Shown in pieces: positions 1-12,238 of a stretch of 64,000 bases of DNA (positions are counted from its first letter, which is position 1; every line of letters starts with the position of its first letter). The DNA lies in the NCBI GenBank assembly GCA_949316495.1, contig OX439005.1, positions 29,224,217 to 29,288,216 of the forward strand, in the 5' to 3' direction. The notes under the pieces were generated by a model. It did not search any database and had not been told where the DNA came from. It was given only the letters and a program-made list of their open reading frames with translations. The translations under genes were made by a program, and so were the position numbers. The stretch comes from Amphiduros pacificus. Its lineage: Eukaryota; Annelida; Polychaeta; Phyllodocida; Hesionidae.

Positions 1-1133
1 ACACATAGGTAAGATCAATATTATGTCTTTATATATCTTATTTATCACGACATTTTATTAACACGGGGCAGAGTTAGCTTGTCTGATTGAAACATATAAA
101 GTTATCTTGGACTATTTCTGTTCTTTCTATTATTTTGATCAGTTCATTCATATGGGATTGAACATCGTTCACTTGATTTTGTTGATGAAATATGGGTCCA
201 CGGTTGTATGGACTATGCACTCTGTCCAACTGGAATACAGCCAACTATGACATTGCCCAACCTCTGCATAATATACATAACTTTATTAGGGTTGACAGGA
301 GAAATGTAATGGATTCACACAGAGTCATGTATAAAACATTCTACTAATATATGAACAACTAATACAAAAATATCATTTCAATCATAAAAAATACATGCAA
401 TAATTGCTCAACCACATCTTTTATGTATTATATATATATTATTGATTATTCAATTGTTATAATTTTATCGAAAGGACAAGAGGAAACTAGCTTTAATTTC
501 ACAAATAAATTACACAATTTAACTAATAATTAAATAAATACACATAAAACATCAAAGCATTTTAATGTTTATATCCGTTTTCCATTGAGTAATCCTAAAA
601 TAAATCATGTTTCTCTTTCATAACTTCATGCAGTTGTAAGGTTTGTGGTGCTGTTGACCCGGGTGTGTGTCACCAACTGTTGTAGTACACTAAATGGTTC
701 TGGAATGTGAATTATATCAAGTCACCTTCCAGAACACACAGTTAGGGTCGTATCAATTAAGGGAGCGTAGACAGAAAGGTATGTTATCCAAGAAAAATAC
801 CCTTTGATTGAAAATGGTCATTAATTATAAATGCTGTACGCAAGTGACCTATCAGTCACAGAGTAGTCAACCTAATACTGTGTCACTGTAATATGGCTTT
901 TATGTGATTGTTTACTGATCTCACGGTTTACTTATCTCAAAGCGTAACATAACATCCTTATTATTAAGAAACCTCGATGATAAATGTCAGAATGTGAAAA
1001 AAGATCAGTCAGTGCATCCCATGGGCTGCAATCAGTGGTCATTAAGTTTGAAGTTTGAAAATTGACCAGTTTGGCGAGAAGGTTTTCTTGGCCTAAATAT
1101 TTGTACAGGTGTGGTGGTCACTTGTGGCCAAAA

Positions 1134-1155
1134 TGACCCATTCTGACCCGGGTCA
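1134..1155. promoter_or_regulatory. Composite nuclear-receptor-type element (DR4 plus IR0)
   Basis: TGACCC at 1134-1139 and again at 1144-1149 gives a direct repeat with a 4-base spacer. The second copy abuts GGGTCA to make the 12-base palindrome TGACCCGGGTCA at 1144-1155. This is the half-site grammar bound by nuclear receptors. Binding is inference. It lies about 1.8 kb upstream of the bZIP ATG. Confidence 0.35.
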
Positions 1156-1296
1156 CGGTGGTAGGTTGTTATAACACATGTAAAGCACTCTCCCACATCG
1201 CCTTGGTAACACTTTTAGCTGTGACTTGGCCCGAGAATGACCCCTGGTCACTACTGGCGTCACTGAACAGGATGGCTTTGTTTGTACCTGTGGTCA

Positions 1297-1308
1297 ACAT
1301 CTAGGTCA
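1297..1308 (+). promoter_or_regulatory. RORE-like half site
   Basis: The sequence ACATCTAGGTCA matches the extended half site WAWNTRGGTCA, used by ROR/REV-ERB-type monomeric receptors, at 10 of 11 positions. A second close match lies exactly 200 bases downstream. Confidence 0.3.
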
Positions 1309-1496
1309 TCTCCAAAATCATGCAATACATAAACCACTCTCATTCTGATTTTTTGATAAAAATTGACACGACTGGATTCCCTCCAGTGCTCTGAAAGCCA
1401 CTGCCAATAATAGTGGCATGTACATACATATGGGGAGAATGAATGAGGATCCACGTCGGTGCAAATTTATCTGCTACGCAATCCCAACATAACATC

Positions 1497-1508
1497 ACAA
1501 CTAGGTCA
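1497..1508 (+). promoter_or_regulatory. RORE-like half site (second copy)
   Basis: The sequence ACAACTAGGTCA again matches WAWNTRGGTCA at 10 of 11 positions. In vertebrates the related bZIP gene NFIL3 is controlled through such sites; applying that here is inference. Confidence 0.3.
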
Positions 1509-1726
1509 ATGATATGATCAGAAGAACGCAAATAGAGAAGTGGGTTCAGCAAGAGTGGTCACTCAAGCTAGAACACTGTGGCACAACACATTTGGTTGGG
1601 ACCCACATTCCGGGCTTTCCTCACAAGTTATGCACACCTAACTTCTATAAATATCTCATTTTGACCGTGCCTGAACTCTGGTGGCCTGGCGCAAGAGGGT
1701 ACGCAACAAAGACACCAACTGACCAC

Positions 1727-1735
1727 TATAAATAG
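1727..1735 (+). promoter_or_regulatory. Possible TATA box
   Basis: TATAAATAG on the plus strand. An Inr-like TCAGTC follows at 1765-1770, but about 40 bases from the box, longer than the usual 28-33. It could serve a spliced 5'UTR of the bZIP gene 1.2 kb downstream. In this AT-rich DNA a chance match is quite possible. Confidence 0.2.
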
Positions 1736-2191
1736 TCATAGCTTCTTTTATCACACCACCCTGCTCAGTCAATCTCCTTCCTACTCTCATAGTCATGTTG
1801 GCATGTTCTTATTATATTATCACAGACTTGGCCTTGAATGGCAAATACTGAGTGTATTGGTTAATAAGGACAAATAAGATCTATAAATGGTTTATGCTTG
1901 ATTATTTTGTGTGAGGTAATAATCTCTATATGACCTAGCAAGGTTTGTTATATCCGAGTGCAATAAACATGGCGTCCCTGCGAGAGCTTACTGCACTCGG
2001 ATCCGGTACTTGCATATCCTCTACTGCTGGTGAATTCTCTCTGTAAATACTTGGCGTATAGCCACACGCATGTTTTCTAGTTGCGCAATCTGCCATACTC
2101 GAGGTCAGGTCAATACATGTAACTGGGCCATCCACAGCGATCCAGAGCGAGGCTCTCACCTTTTGGCCTTTCTCATGCAATTCTACTGTCC

Positions 2192-2199
2192 TTACGTAA
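2192..2199. promoter_or_regulatory. Palindromic D-box, TTACGTAA
   Basis: TTACGTAA is the optimal site for E4BP4/NFIL3 and PAR-bZIP dimers, the family encoded 755 bases downstream, so autoregulation is a natural hypothesis. I estimate about two such octamers by chance in 64 kb of this composition (another is at 43060-43067), so proximity is suggestive only. Confidence 0.35.
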
Positions 2200-2953
2200 C
2201 CTTTCCTTGTCCAACCCACACTCTCACCAATCACAGACCTTCTTACAACCTGTCATGGCCGGAGCCGAACTCCCCTTAGGCTTCTTCGTATTGCATGACC
2301 GGTTAGCTAATTTTGGATTACGTGAATTTACAAATGATTTGCATATAATCACGTTAGAGCGTCATCTAGGACGAGAATAGTAGAAACAGGGAATATGAGA
2401 GGAGGAGGAACAAGTGAGCAGGGGAAGAATGGAGCCACGTTTGAGTAATTCCCGGCGTGGCAAGCCCCACACAGTCAAAGAGGTAGGCATGCGATGCGGT
2501 CACGAGGATCTCGCGAAGATAGAAATGTGTCAATCGGTGAGGGTTGCGCAGTGTGGTCAGTGCTAAACTCTAGTCATGGAGTTTATTCCATCGTTGTTTA
2601 CATCATTGGTCACTTAGGGTCAGCTCTAGATTTCCTTGGATTTAACTGATAGGGACATACATATCCGCCATGACTGTGCTGTGAATCTCTCGGAGCCATA
2701 TTGCGTGTACGATAAGCTGATACATTGACGATTGCTCAGTTTTTTCAGACATTGATTTAAGGGTTGCCTGTAGTACTGTATGAATAATGTAGGATGTACG
2801 AGTGAGTGGCGGATCCATCATGGCGGGTCAGTGTTCAATGGTTTGTTTTGTATGTTGTAGGTGGGGTGGAGTACATGAAGTGAAGAAGCATCGTGGCCGC
2901 CTCTGCTCAGGGATCCACCGCCAGCCCAACCCCAGGCTTGGTACAGGCCCAGC

Positions 2954-4267
2954 ATGGCTCACCATACAACTAACACAACAGGGGCAGACGTGAAGACAGA
3001 ACCCGCTAGCCCAGCTACCTCGGAGACAAGCAGTATCGCCATGGGATATCATAACACATCAGGGGGTGTTCCATCCCATGAAAACGGTTATCACGGAACT
3101 ACCTCAGATGACAGTATGGACACGTCTTATGACGCACCTTTGGATTTCTCCATTAAGCGACCCAGGCGGCATGAGAATATTGAAGAGAGAGACATTCTCA
3201 GAGACCCAAATACCGAGGTAGTGATACCTCGCTCCCCGGACTCACCGCCCCCACTATCCGTCCCGCATAGAAATGGGACATCTTCTGCTGACCATGTCAA
3301 ATCGGAATATACTGGTTGTGTCACTACTAATGTAAATGGAACTTTCCCGGACGAAAACAGTAAGGACTCGGTGTCTGATGGGGTTGGAGGGGGGTCAGAA
3401 CCAGACCGTAGGGGTAAGATAGGAGAACCACAGACTGCGCTCGCTGGTACCCTCCCCGGGACGGTCATCCCCGGGCTAGCCAATATGCCCGGGTTGCCAT
3501 CAGGACTATTTGCCAACCCTACTGCTCTCGGTACTCTACCGTTCATGTTAGATCCAAGACGAATACCACAACAGAGCCCCAACAATAAGAGTAATACCCG
3601 TCCATTCAAGGCTTACCCCAAAGATCCTCTGTCGCTACCCCTGGGTTACTATGGCATACCCGGTATGTTACCATTCCCGCCCATAGATGCTGCCACGGCC
3701 CAGGCCATGAGTATGACTACAGATGAACTTTTCAATCAATATAGACAATATGTAAACAAGCTACAGAATGAGGCACCGACAGAGGCCAAGAAAGAAAAGG
3801 GTGAAAATGGGGACAGGGCTGTTCATCCTAATCCCACAATAACCCCACCGCCATTGCCATCTGGTGGCCCAAAAACTGACCAAAGCACCTCAGATGCCTC
3901 AAAGACAATAGTAATAGCACCAACCACGCCTACCATGCCTACCTCAGGAGTAATACCGACTAGCACCCCGGTTGTCATGCCAGCCCCGACCCTGCCTGCC
4001 GACCTGCCCTCCCCAACCCCGTCACAAACCAGCTCCAGGAAAAGGGGCAAATCTCACCCGGAAGACAGAAAAGACGACGCTTACTGGGAACGGCGACGGA
4101 AAAACAACGAGGCAGCCAAGAGGTCCCGAGATGCGAGAAGAGCAAAGGAGGACGAAATCGCCATCAGAGCTGCCTTTTTGGAACAAGAAAATCTTAAACT
4201 ACGGGTTGAAGTGGCAGCTTTGAAAAATGAAACTGCCAAACTAAGATGTATGTTGTATAACAGTTAA
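2954..4267 (+). CDS. PAR-like bZIP transcription factor (CES-2/Giant/HLF/NFIL3 class)
   Basis: A 437-residue nuclear DNA-binding protein, probably a regulator acting as a dimer on D-box sites. The C-terminal bZIP fills residues 374-437: basic region [17 protein letters not shown] with the invariant N-x3-R-type core, then [14 protein letters not shown] and a short leucine zipper ending at the stop. This is characteristic of the PAR/CES-2/Giant branch. [14 protein letters not shown] (216-229) is a second block I associate with invertebrate members. PLDFS (62-66) resembles the PxDLS CtBP-docking motif, and VKTE (13-16) and VKSE (115-118) fit the SUMO consensus. Residues 296-360 are Pro/Thr-rich. 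The chosen ATG has A at -3 and G at +4 and is the first Met after an in-frame TGA at 2876. An N-terminal extension through an upstream exon, using the acceptor-like site at 2910, cannot be excluded. I cannot choose one orthologue, so no symbol is given. Confidence 0.93.
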   Translation: MAHHTTNTTGADVKTEPASPATSETSSIAMGYHNTSGGVPSHENGYHGTTSDDSMDTSYDAPLDFSIKRPRRHENIEERDILRDPNTEVVIPRSPDSPPPLSVPHRNGTSSADHVKSEYTGCVTTNVNGTFPDENSKDSVSDGVGGGSEPDRRGKIGEPQTALAGTLPGTVIPGLANMPGLPSGLFANPTALGTLPFMLDPRRIPQQSPNNKSNTRPFKAYPKDPLSLPLGYYGIPGMLPFPPIDAATAQAMSMTTDELFNQYRQYVNKLQNEAPTEAKKEKGENGDRAVHPNPTITPPPLPSGGPKTDQSTSDASKTIVIAPTTPTMPTSGVIPTSTPVVMPAPTLPADLPSPTPSQTSSRKRGKSHPEDRKDDAYWERRRKNNEAAKRSRDARRAKEDEIAIRAAFLEQENLKLRVEVAALKNETAKLRCMLYNS

Positions 4268-7200
4268 AAAGCTGCTCTTTTCTGTTGTGTGGTTGCACAT
4301 TTCTATATCCCAGAGTGTTGTTAATTGATATGAAGAATATTTGACCAAAATGTTAATGAACGTGAGCACTGGAAGGAACTGTCAAGCCAGTGTTTGTTTA
4401 CGGGAGGATTGTAGAATGTATGACTGAGTGTCAACTAATTTATATTTTCATTATGAAAGAATCAGAGAATTTTTATAAAATTGTAATATTATATACCTCA
4501 ATCATCTATGACGAGACCAATCCTTTGATCTTACTATATATTTACTGGTGTAAAATCGGGTATGAATTTAATAATTTTTAAAATATAAATTCCACGTAGA
4601 ATATTAGGGAGCACCTGATGAGTATTAGAAAATGTTATTTTTATCCCACTAGACATACATTACCCGCCAAATACAAACATAGCAACACAACAACATGGCT
4701 ACATGGAATATTCTTCCTAACATTTCTCAGCACATTAACAAGGTGCATAAAGGTGGCATGTTTGTATATAGTTTGTGTGGTGTATGTATGAGTGGATCCT
4801 TAGCGCTCAGAATTAGTGGCTTTTGTCCACTGTGGGGACAATTATTGATATTTGAACTTCATCATGTTGTGTTTATTTGACTTGGACATTTGTCATGGCT
4901 GAAGTCTTGTATACATGTGACAATGGTCTTTACTCAGGTATTTCATGTTGCGGGTAAATCACCTCCTTAATATTATTGTACAAATGTTTCATTCTAGTGA
5001 ATATGATTAATATATTTTATATATATAAATTGTGCAAAATGGACTAGACTCTGCCTGGGGCATAGGCTGGGAAAGGACAAGACAAGCCATAATATAAAGT
5101 GATATACATACATTTAAAAAAGACAATTCACTGACCCAAAGTGGTCAAGTGAGACCAAGCTGACCTATATAATATGAGTGGGGAAGCCAGGCGGTGACAG
5201 CTGATCCCCCGGGGATGTCATAGATGTCATAGGCAGCTGCTTGCTGACCTCCATGTAGTGTATAGTATGTGCCATGAAAAGCCGTGCCACGCCACAGATA
5301 TTGCATAGTGTGCCATGGCCGAAGATAGCAAGGAGGAGGAAGAGGCGGGAGACATACTTACGTGCCATATTGACTCGCCCCCTGCCCTGCTTACAAAACC
5401 GTGCAGTGCTTGACCACTGGTTGTGGTCCAAACCTTGTGTGCTTAAACCCAACTGACCGCAGGTCAATATTGGTTACCTTGGGGAACTGAGGCCATAACT
5501 TGATTGGGTGACCCGAGTCTAATGAACATACCACCTTACTTCCCGAGACCCGCGGTATTACCAGCCAAGAACAGAGAACATATACTGCTATTATTTCTTT
5601 ATATTGATCACCATTTTAATGTTACAATATACATTGCTTTGTCACACAGATGAAATGACAAATGCTTTGTAGATCACTTTTTTCTAAAGTTGTGTTTGAT
5701 TGGACAGAGTATGCCATGGTGACTAGTCATTGTAATAATACCGAGGTGATAGACTTGTGATTTATGGCATACTCTGTGCATGTGATGTACTAACATATCC
5801 TGCTACTTTGATGATTGGTACAAGAGCTTTCTACAATAATATGATGCACACCACCACACCACACATCGTGGGATTTTTTACAACAGGTTACTACATTTAT
5901 ATGTAACCCTGTTGGATGGTCATATAGTTTTAAGACAATTTGAGATGAACGTTGATATCAATCTTTACAATGTTACACATATGTTTTTTTAAGAGTAATA
6001 ACGAAATAATAACCAAAGCTTAGGATAGACAACAGCTAATCAATGTAAATCAATCAATCAGTCAATAATGCCTCAACTAGCAGGGGATGTTCATGACACA
6101 GATGTGCACAACTTGTTTGTCTGCGGCTATGTGGACACCAGGGCAGCTGTGGTGATAGAAATGTTATTTATTGGTAGACACTACAGCTGTGCTGATCGTA
6201 GCATAGCTTCAGTCTCTAGGTGCTTAATATTATACAAGACAAGACAAATGAGAAAGACATATCTGTGGCATATTCACCCTGAGATATTTTACTGTACAAG
6301 TTGCATAGTGTCTTATATTTTGTACAATTTGATAGCTTGAGTATTACTTTAGTATGTGAATTGAACAGTTAGGTTAGTTTGGTAATAAGAGAGCTCATGC
6401 ATTGCCTCAAACAGGAAAACAAGACATGCATATTTTAATGTAATTTTATGAAGATTTATGTAAGGACAAAGAAGGTAGAAAGTGCGACAGATCAAAGCTA
6501 ACTATGAGCTATATATTGGCGTAATGCATGCTCACAACCACTTTACCTGCATCCGGTCAAAACAGAATACCTAGACTGGTCTTTTATTCTTCTTGATCAG
6601 ATACAGATAAAATTATATCCTACACACAGAGATAAATGTATGTTGAATATTCATGTTCTATCGATGTTCATTATTGTTACGTTTATTTCTGAATGCATTC
6701 CTGTAGCTTGTTAGTAATTCACGAGTTTGGCGTGCTTATATTCGAACACAACGTGCCCTGTTTTGACAAGCCGGTTATAAAGTATTGTTTGGTAATACAC
6801 ATTTTATGTTATATTTGTTGTCGAAGGTATAATTGCTTTAACATTGAATATATGCACACATACACATGCTTTATGTAAAAGTTGTCACGTGGTATAACAG
6901 GCAGTGCCTTGTATGAACGCATGGCATGCTTTTTATTAATACATGCGATAGCAACAGAGAACAAGTTTTAACGCATTTTAAAGGATGGACGCGTGCGACA
7001 TGATTTTGCATTGGACAATTAGGGTAACACTATGATGGTAAATGTGATAGGCGTTAAAAACTTGTTATAGAAATGGGCTCAAACTCAGCTATGGCTTTAC
7101 TAAACAAATGTGAACTCACTATATAACCAAAGATAACAATTTGACAGTATACGCTGACATTTTGTATTAATGTAATTTAATATGGAATATTTGATATTGA

Positions 7201-8484
7201 TGAAAACATAGAAGAATAATGTTAGTGTGGGACCCTTAGATGTGTTTTATTGTTCAATTTGTCATGAAGTAATATGCAGGGCCCCCGCAACACTCTGCAC
7301 ACCTGGACAGTGGAGTACCATGGCGTGGAGTGTGTGGGAGCCCCGGTGTACTGTGATGGTGTGGTGGTGTATTCTTTATATTTTGTGGTAGTTTCTCTGC
7401 CTGAACCCTTTTTCTGCATGTTTGTCTGGTCCCAGTACCTCGAGGTCTGGATGGGACCAATATATATATATATACATAAATATATGTCCGAGCTACAAGT
7501 GGACATCGCTACGTCAAGGTGACAGGGAGGACAGTGCCATTACCACGTGTGCTTATTATTATTATCAGCTAGTATGACTAGAATTGTGGCCATATCTCCA
7601 TATAGAATATAAAAAAAATGCACCAAGGCATCTAAAGATATTTTTATGTTTCACAATAATGTATATATGTTATAATCCTTGCTTATGAACCCTGTCACAT
7701 GACTGGCTTTGTCCATCCTCCACGTTGGTGCTGTATATGTAGCAGGCACGGGTAGGAGGTCAAGCATTGCAAATTTGGCCTTCCAGTGGGCAGTAGAATG
7801 CAGTGTAATAAGCAAGCAGCAAGTCCGTGTCATGAGGCCAGCTGACCCCCGAGGCCTGCTACATTACAATGCACAAACAATTACAAAGGAGAAAAAGTAT
7901 GCTATGACTATAGTTGTACAGGCGAGACTGGGGGGCTCTCACAGTGCAGGCATGGGAGCTGTTTTTCTCACACGCCTGGGGTGACCACCCCTGCATTGAT
8001 GAGATCCACATTAAAATATATACAAGAGGACAGGTCTGGGTGACCATTTCTGGAACCACGAGACACTTGAATTATATCGTATATTCTGACGGACATGAGC
8101 GGGCCTGTGATATGGGGTGGGTTTTGTACAAGGTGTATATAACAATATTTAAGTAGACAAAACCTACTTCGTGGTGACTTAATCGTAGTAGATACACACA
8201 AACATAAAATGTCTGCTTCTTTTTAGATTTTATGAATTGAAATTGAACGCCAGAATACCTCGTTGCATTAAAGGGCCTTCTTGTTGTTCTTATACAACAC
8301 GATATACCTCGTAAGTCAGGGTACCACTTACTAGAAATATAAATGATATGTGTATTTGTCGTCAGGGTAACGATTCGTTTCCATGGCAACCAGACCTGTC
8401 CTAGATTGTATATTTTGTAATTTTGAGGTAATTACGTCAATCATAATGTCTTGTTCACTTCTCAATACACCTTTAAGAATATTG
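4268..8484 (+). other. Probable long 3'UTR and downstream region of the bZIP gene
   Basis: I could find no plus-strand AATAAA between the bZIP stop and 8485. The interval has no recognisable coding exon. Most is AT-rich, but 5160-5540, 7270-7530 and 7690-8110 are visibly GC-richer and could be conserved regulatory or non-coding RNA segments. Whether one transcript spans all of it is inference. Confidence 0.35.
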
Positions 8485-8490
8485 AATAAA
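8485..8490 (+). terminator. Candidate polyadenylation signal AATAAA
   Basis: This is the first AATAAA seen after the bZIP stop codon. A GT-rich tract (around 8514-8530) follows within 40 bases, as expected of a functional site. Use by the bZIP gene would imply a 3'UTR of about 4.2 kb. ATTAAA variants occur earlier (for example near 8010 and 8271). Confidence 0.35.
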
Positions 8491-9850
8491 CGTCCCAACT
8501 TTTAAGATACACGACTTGTGTTTGTTATTTGAATCTCTCAGTACTTTGTTTTAACACCAACAGTTAATAATCTCAGTAATTCTCAACCCACTCAGATGTG
8601 AAGGTGAGGTTTATATTCCACAGTGACATGAGAAAAGTAACGTGGAAACATGTCCGTTGCAAGAAATTACCGAGACGTCATCGTCATTTTTGAACTATTG
8701 TCGGAGGCTTCAAAAAGTAATTTAGATATTATGTTAATACATTTAGACTAATCTTTCAATTGAGTCGTAATAACATAAATATAATTGGAACAATATGTAT
8801 GCCTCACGGATATTACACAATATCATGCAATATAACGAATGAATTGCTACATTAATAATGCACAAAGGCAATGAGCGATGCACATCTTTGTCATTCATAT
8901 GTAGCTGTTTGTTCATGTCACCTAACAATTTCCGTGAATATAAAGGTAACTGGTTTAGTTTAATAAATGTTATGTTTTTATGACACGTCTGCAGACTCTT
9001 CAAACTCCTCCCCTTTCCCATTACGTTTTTGCAGATATCTTCGAAATAAACATTCTTCTGTTTAAATCTTATATATATATATACCGAACTATACGCTTCA
9101 AAATGAGATATGATTATCTTTATTGTGAAATGACGACGAGAAAGCTTGAACTAATGACAAGAATGACATAAATCCATTTTGAACATTTTTTTATAGAAAA
9201 TTTTCATTAAAGTTTTAAACATTCACATCATTTCAAAGTACTATTTTAATTTTTAATATACACAAAAGAGATAACGCCATAGCGATGATTTTGTGAAAAT
9301 AAGAATATGTAAAATCGTCAAAAACAAAAACGTTACATAAGGAGTCTTCAATTTCTTGGTTATGATAACTCAAGCTTAAAATTGGTCACCAATTACTCAT
9401 CAAAATTGACAAATATCCCGAACTTTACATTTGCATTTGGAAATTTGGAATTTGATGATAATAAAATCAAAATACTACCCTCAAAAGGTGCAAGAATTAA
9501 GCAGAAGTATACAACTATCTCATTTATTTTACAATAATCAAATTAATTTGCCTACTATAATTGCAGGATAATCATTAAACAAGTTTGTAATAAAATGGTA
9601 CTAAAAAGCCAAAATACATCATAATACCAAAGGAGATTACTACTGGTGATGGCACCCACCTCATCTTACAAGGATATTCTTCCAGTTATTTTGTCAGAGA
9701 TATTTGCATTTCTGACCATGATCAAACATCGCAATTTATAATATAACAGGTCAGAAAGAAGGCTACCAAAACGAGTCAAATATCCAAAAGAGTTAACGAG
9801 TATTTCACCCATTCTCAAACTTTAATTAAACCTCAACTGAGAATTCAAGT
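8491..9850. other. Intergenic AT-rich sequence
   Basis: I see no gene, RNA or repeat that I can support. Further AATAAA hexamers occur near 8960 and 9045. Confidence 0.5.
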
Positions 9851-9893
9851 GATATATATATATATATTTGGATATATATATATATATATTTGG

Positions 9894-9950
<57 letters not shown>
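9851..9950. repeat. AT-dinucleotide microsatellite, interrupted
   Basis: Runs of (TA)n interrupted twice by a TTTGGA motif at regular spacing, so the locus began as a short tandem of TTTGGA(TA)n before the pure tract expanded. Confidence 0.95.
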
Positions 9951-9958
<8 letters not shown>

Positions 9959-10540
9959 TGTAATTCATTCTAGCCTGTCTCGTCATAGGAGCAGACTCAG
10001 AAAATTGAATATTAAATACATCTGAAAATGACCACTTGTGAAACGCCCTTAATGCGAAAATAAAATGAAACATCACTGAGAGTAAATCATCGTGGCCCAG
10101 CCTCACCTGTGATCTACAGCGCTCAGGTGAAGCCACCAATTAGCCGTGATATTACCAACACCAGACAGCTCAAGGTGTTGCATAACACTGCCTGTTGCCA
10201 TGGTAACAGTGACGTGCTTGTGCCAATTAGGTGTTGAGGACAAGCAGAGGACAGTTGTGTCACGTGAGACGGTCCAGCCATTGTCAAGCCATCTGAATGT
10301 GATATTATAACAAGACCATAATGATTTTAACCTGACGATGTTTTTTCCCAGAGGTTATCCTTAGGCAGATTCTTGTAAAGGATTGGAAGCAAATGGTCTT
10401 TGTTGGAATGGATGATTAAGACATAAAATAAAATCGGTATCCTGCCACCATGACCATGTATATCTGTGTATCATATGACACACAGGTGTTTATCATGTTA
10501 TAAATGTGTCAGAAACCTTAGGCCTTGCGACAGATGAGTG
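9951..10540. other. Non-coding flank of the 26-bp minisatellite
   Basis: No gene is recognised. The part from 10369 to the array is repeated at 11072 onward, so it is the left flank of a segmental duplication. Confidence 0.6.
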
Positions 10541-11040
10541 GGTGCTTGTCATATGGGAGACAGGTAAGTGCTTGTCATGTGGGAGACAGGTAGGTGCTTG
10601 TCATGTGGGAGACAGGTAGGTGCTTGTCATGTGGGAGACAGGTAAGTGCTTGTCATGTGGGAAGCAGGTAAGTGCTTGTCATGTGGAAGACAGATAGCTG
10701 CTTGTCATGTGGGAGACTGATAGGTGCTTGTCATGTGGGAGGTAGTTAGGTGATTGTCATATGGGAGACAGGTAAGTGCTTGTCATGTGGGAGACAGGTA
10801 GGTGCTTGTCATGTGGGAGACAGGTAGGTGCTTGTCATGTGGGAGACAGGTAAGTGATTGTTATATGGGAGACAGGCAAGTACTTGTCATGTGGGAGACA
10901 GGTAGGTGCTTGTCATATGAGAGAGAGGTAAGTGCTTGTCATGTGGGAAACAGGTAAGTGTTTGTCATGTGGGAGACAGGTAGGTGCTTGTCATGTGGGA
11001 GACAGGTAAGTGCTTGTCATGTGGGAGACAGGTAAGTGCT
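10541..11040. repeat. 26-bp minisatellite, first array
   Basis: Unit of 26 bases beginning GTGCTTGTCATGTGGGAGAC and ending AGGTAG/AGGTAA, roughly 19 copies. Variants include CATATG for CATGTG and GAAGCAGG for GAGACAGG. Each unit holds a CATGTG or CATATG E-box-like core. No reading frame of interest. Confidence 0.95.
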
Positions 11041-11243
11041 ATGCCTGAAGGAAACAGATAGTGTTTCTGAAATTCTTGTAAAGGATTGGAAGCAAATGGT
11101 CTTTGTTGGAATGGATGATTAAGACATAAAATAAAATCGGTATCCTGCCACCATGACCATGTATATCTGTGTATCATATGACACACAGGTGTTTATCATG
11201 TTATAAATGTGTCAGAAACCTTAGGCCTTGCGACAGATGAGTG

Positions 11244-12238
11244 GGTGCTTGTCATATGGGAGACAGGTAAGTGCTTGTCATGTGGGAGACAGGTAGGTGC
11301 TTGTCATGTGGGAGACAGGTAAGTGCTTGTCATGTGGGAAGCAGGTAAGTGCTTGTCATGTGGAAGACAGATAGATGCTTGTCATGTGGGAGACTGATAG
11401 GTGCTTGTCATGTGGGAGGTAGTTAGGTGATTGTCATATGGGAGACAGGTAAGTGCTTGTCATGTGGGAGACAGGTAGGTGCTTGTCATGTGGGAGACAG
11501 GTAGGTGCTTGTCATGTGGGAGACAGGTAAGTGATTGTTATATGGGAGACAGGCAAGTACTTGTCATGTGGGAGACAGGTAGGTGCTTGTCATATGAGAG
11601 AGAGGTAAGTGCTTGTCATGTGGGAAACAGGTAAGTGTTTGTCATGTGGGAGACAGGTAGGTGCTTGTCATGTGGGAGACAGGTAGGTGCTTGTCATGTG
11701 GGAGACAGGTAGGTGCTTGTCATGTGGGAGACAGGTATGTGCTTGTTATATGGGAGACAGGTAAGTGCTTGTCATGTGGGAAACAGGTAAGTGCTTGTCA
11801 TGTGGTAGACAGATAGATGCTTGTCATGTGGGAGACTGATAGGTGCTTGTCATGTGGGAGGTAGTTAGGTGATTGTCATATGGGAGACAGGTAAGTGCTT
11901 GTCATGTGGGAGACAGGTAGGTGCTTGTCATGTGGGAGACAGGTAGGTGCTTGTCATGTGGGAGACAGGTAAGTGATTGTTATATGGGAGACAGGTAGGT
12001 GCTTGTCATATGAGAGAGAGGTAAGTGCTTGTCATGTGGGAAACAGGTAAGTGTTTGTCATGTGGGAGACAGGTAGGTGCTTGTCATGTGGGAGACAGGT
12101 AAGTGTTTGTCATGTGGGAGACAGGTAGGTGCTTGTCATGTGGGAGACAGGTAGGTGCTTGTTATATGGGAGACAGGTAAGTGCTTGTCATGTGGGAGAC
12201 AGGTAAGTGCTTGTCATGTGGGAGACAGGTAAGTGCTC
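11244..12238. repeat. 26-bp minisatellite, second expanded array
   Basis: The same unit as the array at 10541, about 38 copies. Its first part repeats the variant order of the first array, then the pattern is re-duplicated internally. This fits expansion by unequal exchange after the 703-base duplication. Confidence 0.95.

Larger units (their letters stand above)
1..2953. other. Upstream / 5' regulatory region of the bZIP gene
   Basis: I see no convincing coding exon here. The region has scattered TGACC/GGTCA half sites, a TATA-like TATAAATAG at 1727-1735, a palindromic D-box at 2192-2199 and an acceptor-like pyrimidine-rich CAG at 2901-2910. The bZIP reading frame is open upstream of its ATG only back to a TGA at 2876-2878. 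A spliced leader exon somewhere here is possible but I cannot place its donor. Confidence 0.5.

Noticed and set aside
2802-2993. Upstream 63-codon frame overlapping the bZIP start
   Set aside because: Different frame, no domain; at most a uORF if the transcript includes it.
5165-5467. 100-codon minus-strand frame in the bZIP 3' region
   Set aside because: No domain; the internal consensus donor is noted separately, but the frame as a whole looks accidental.
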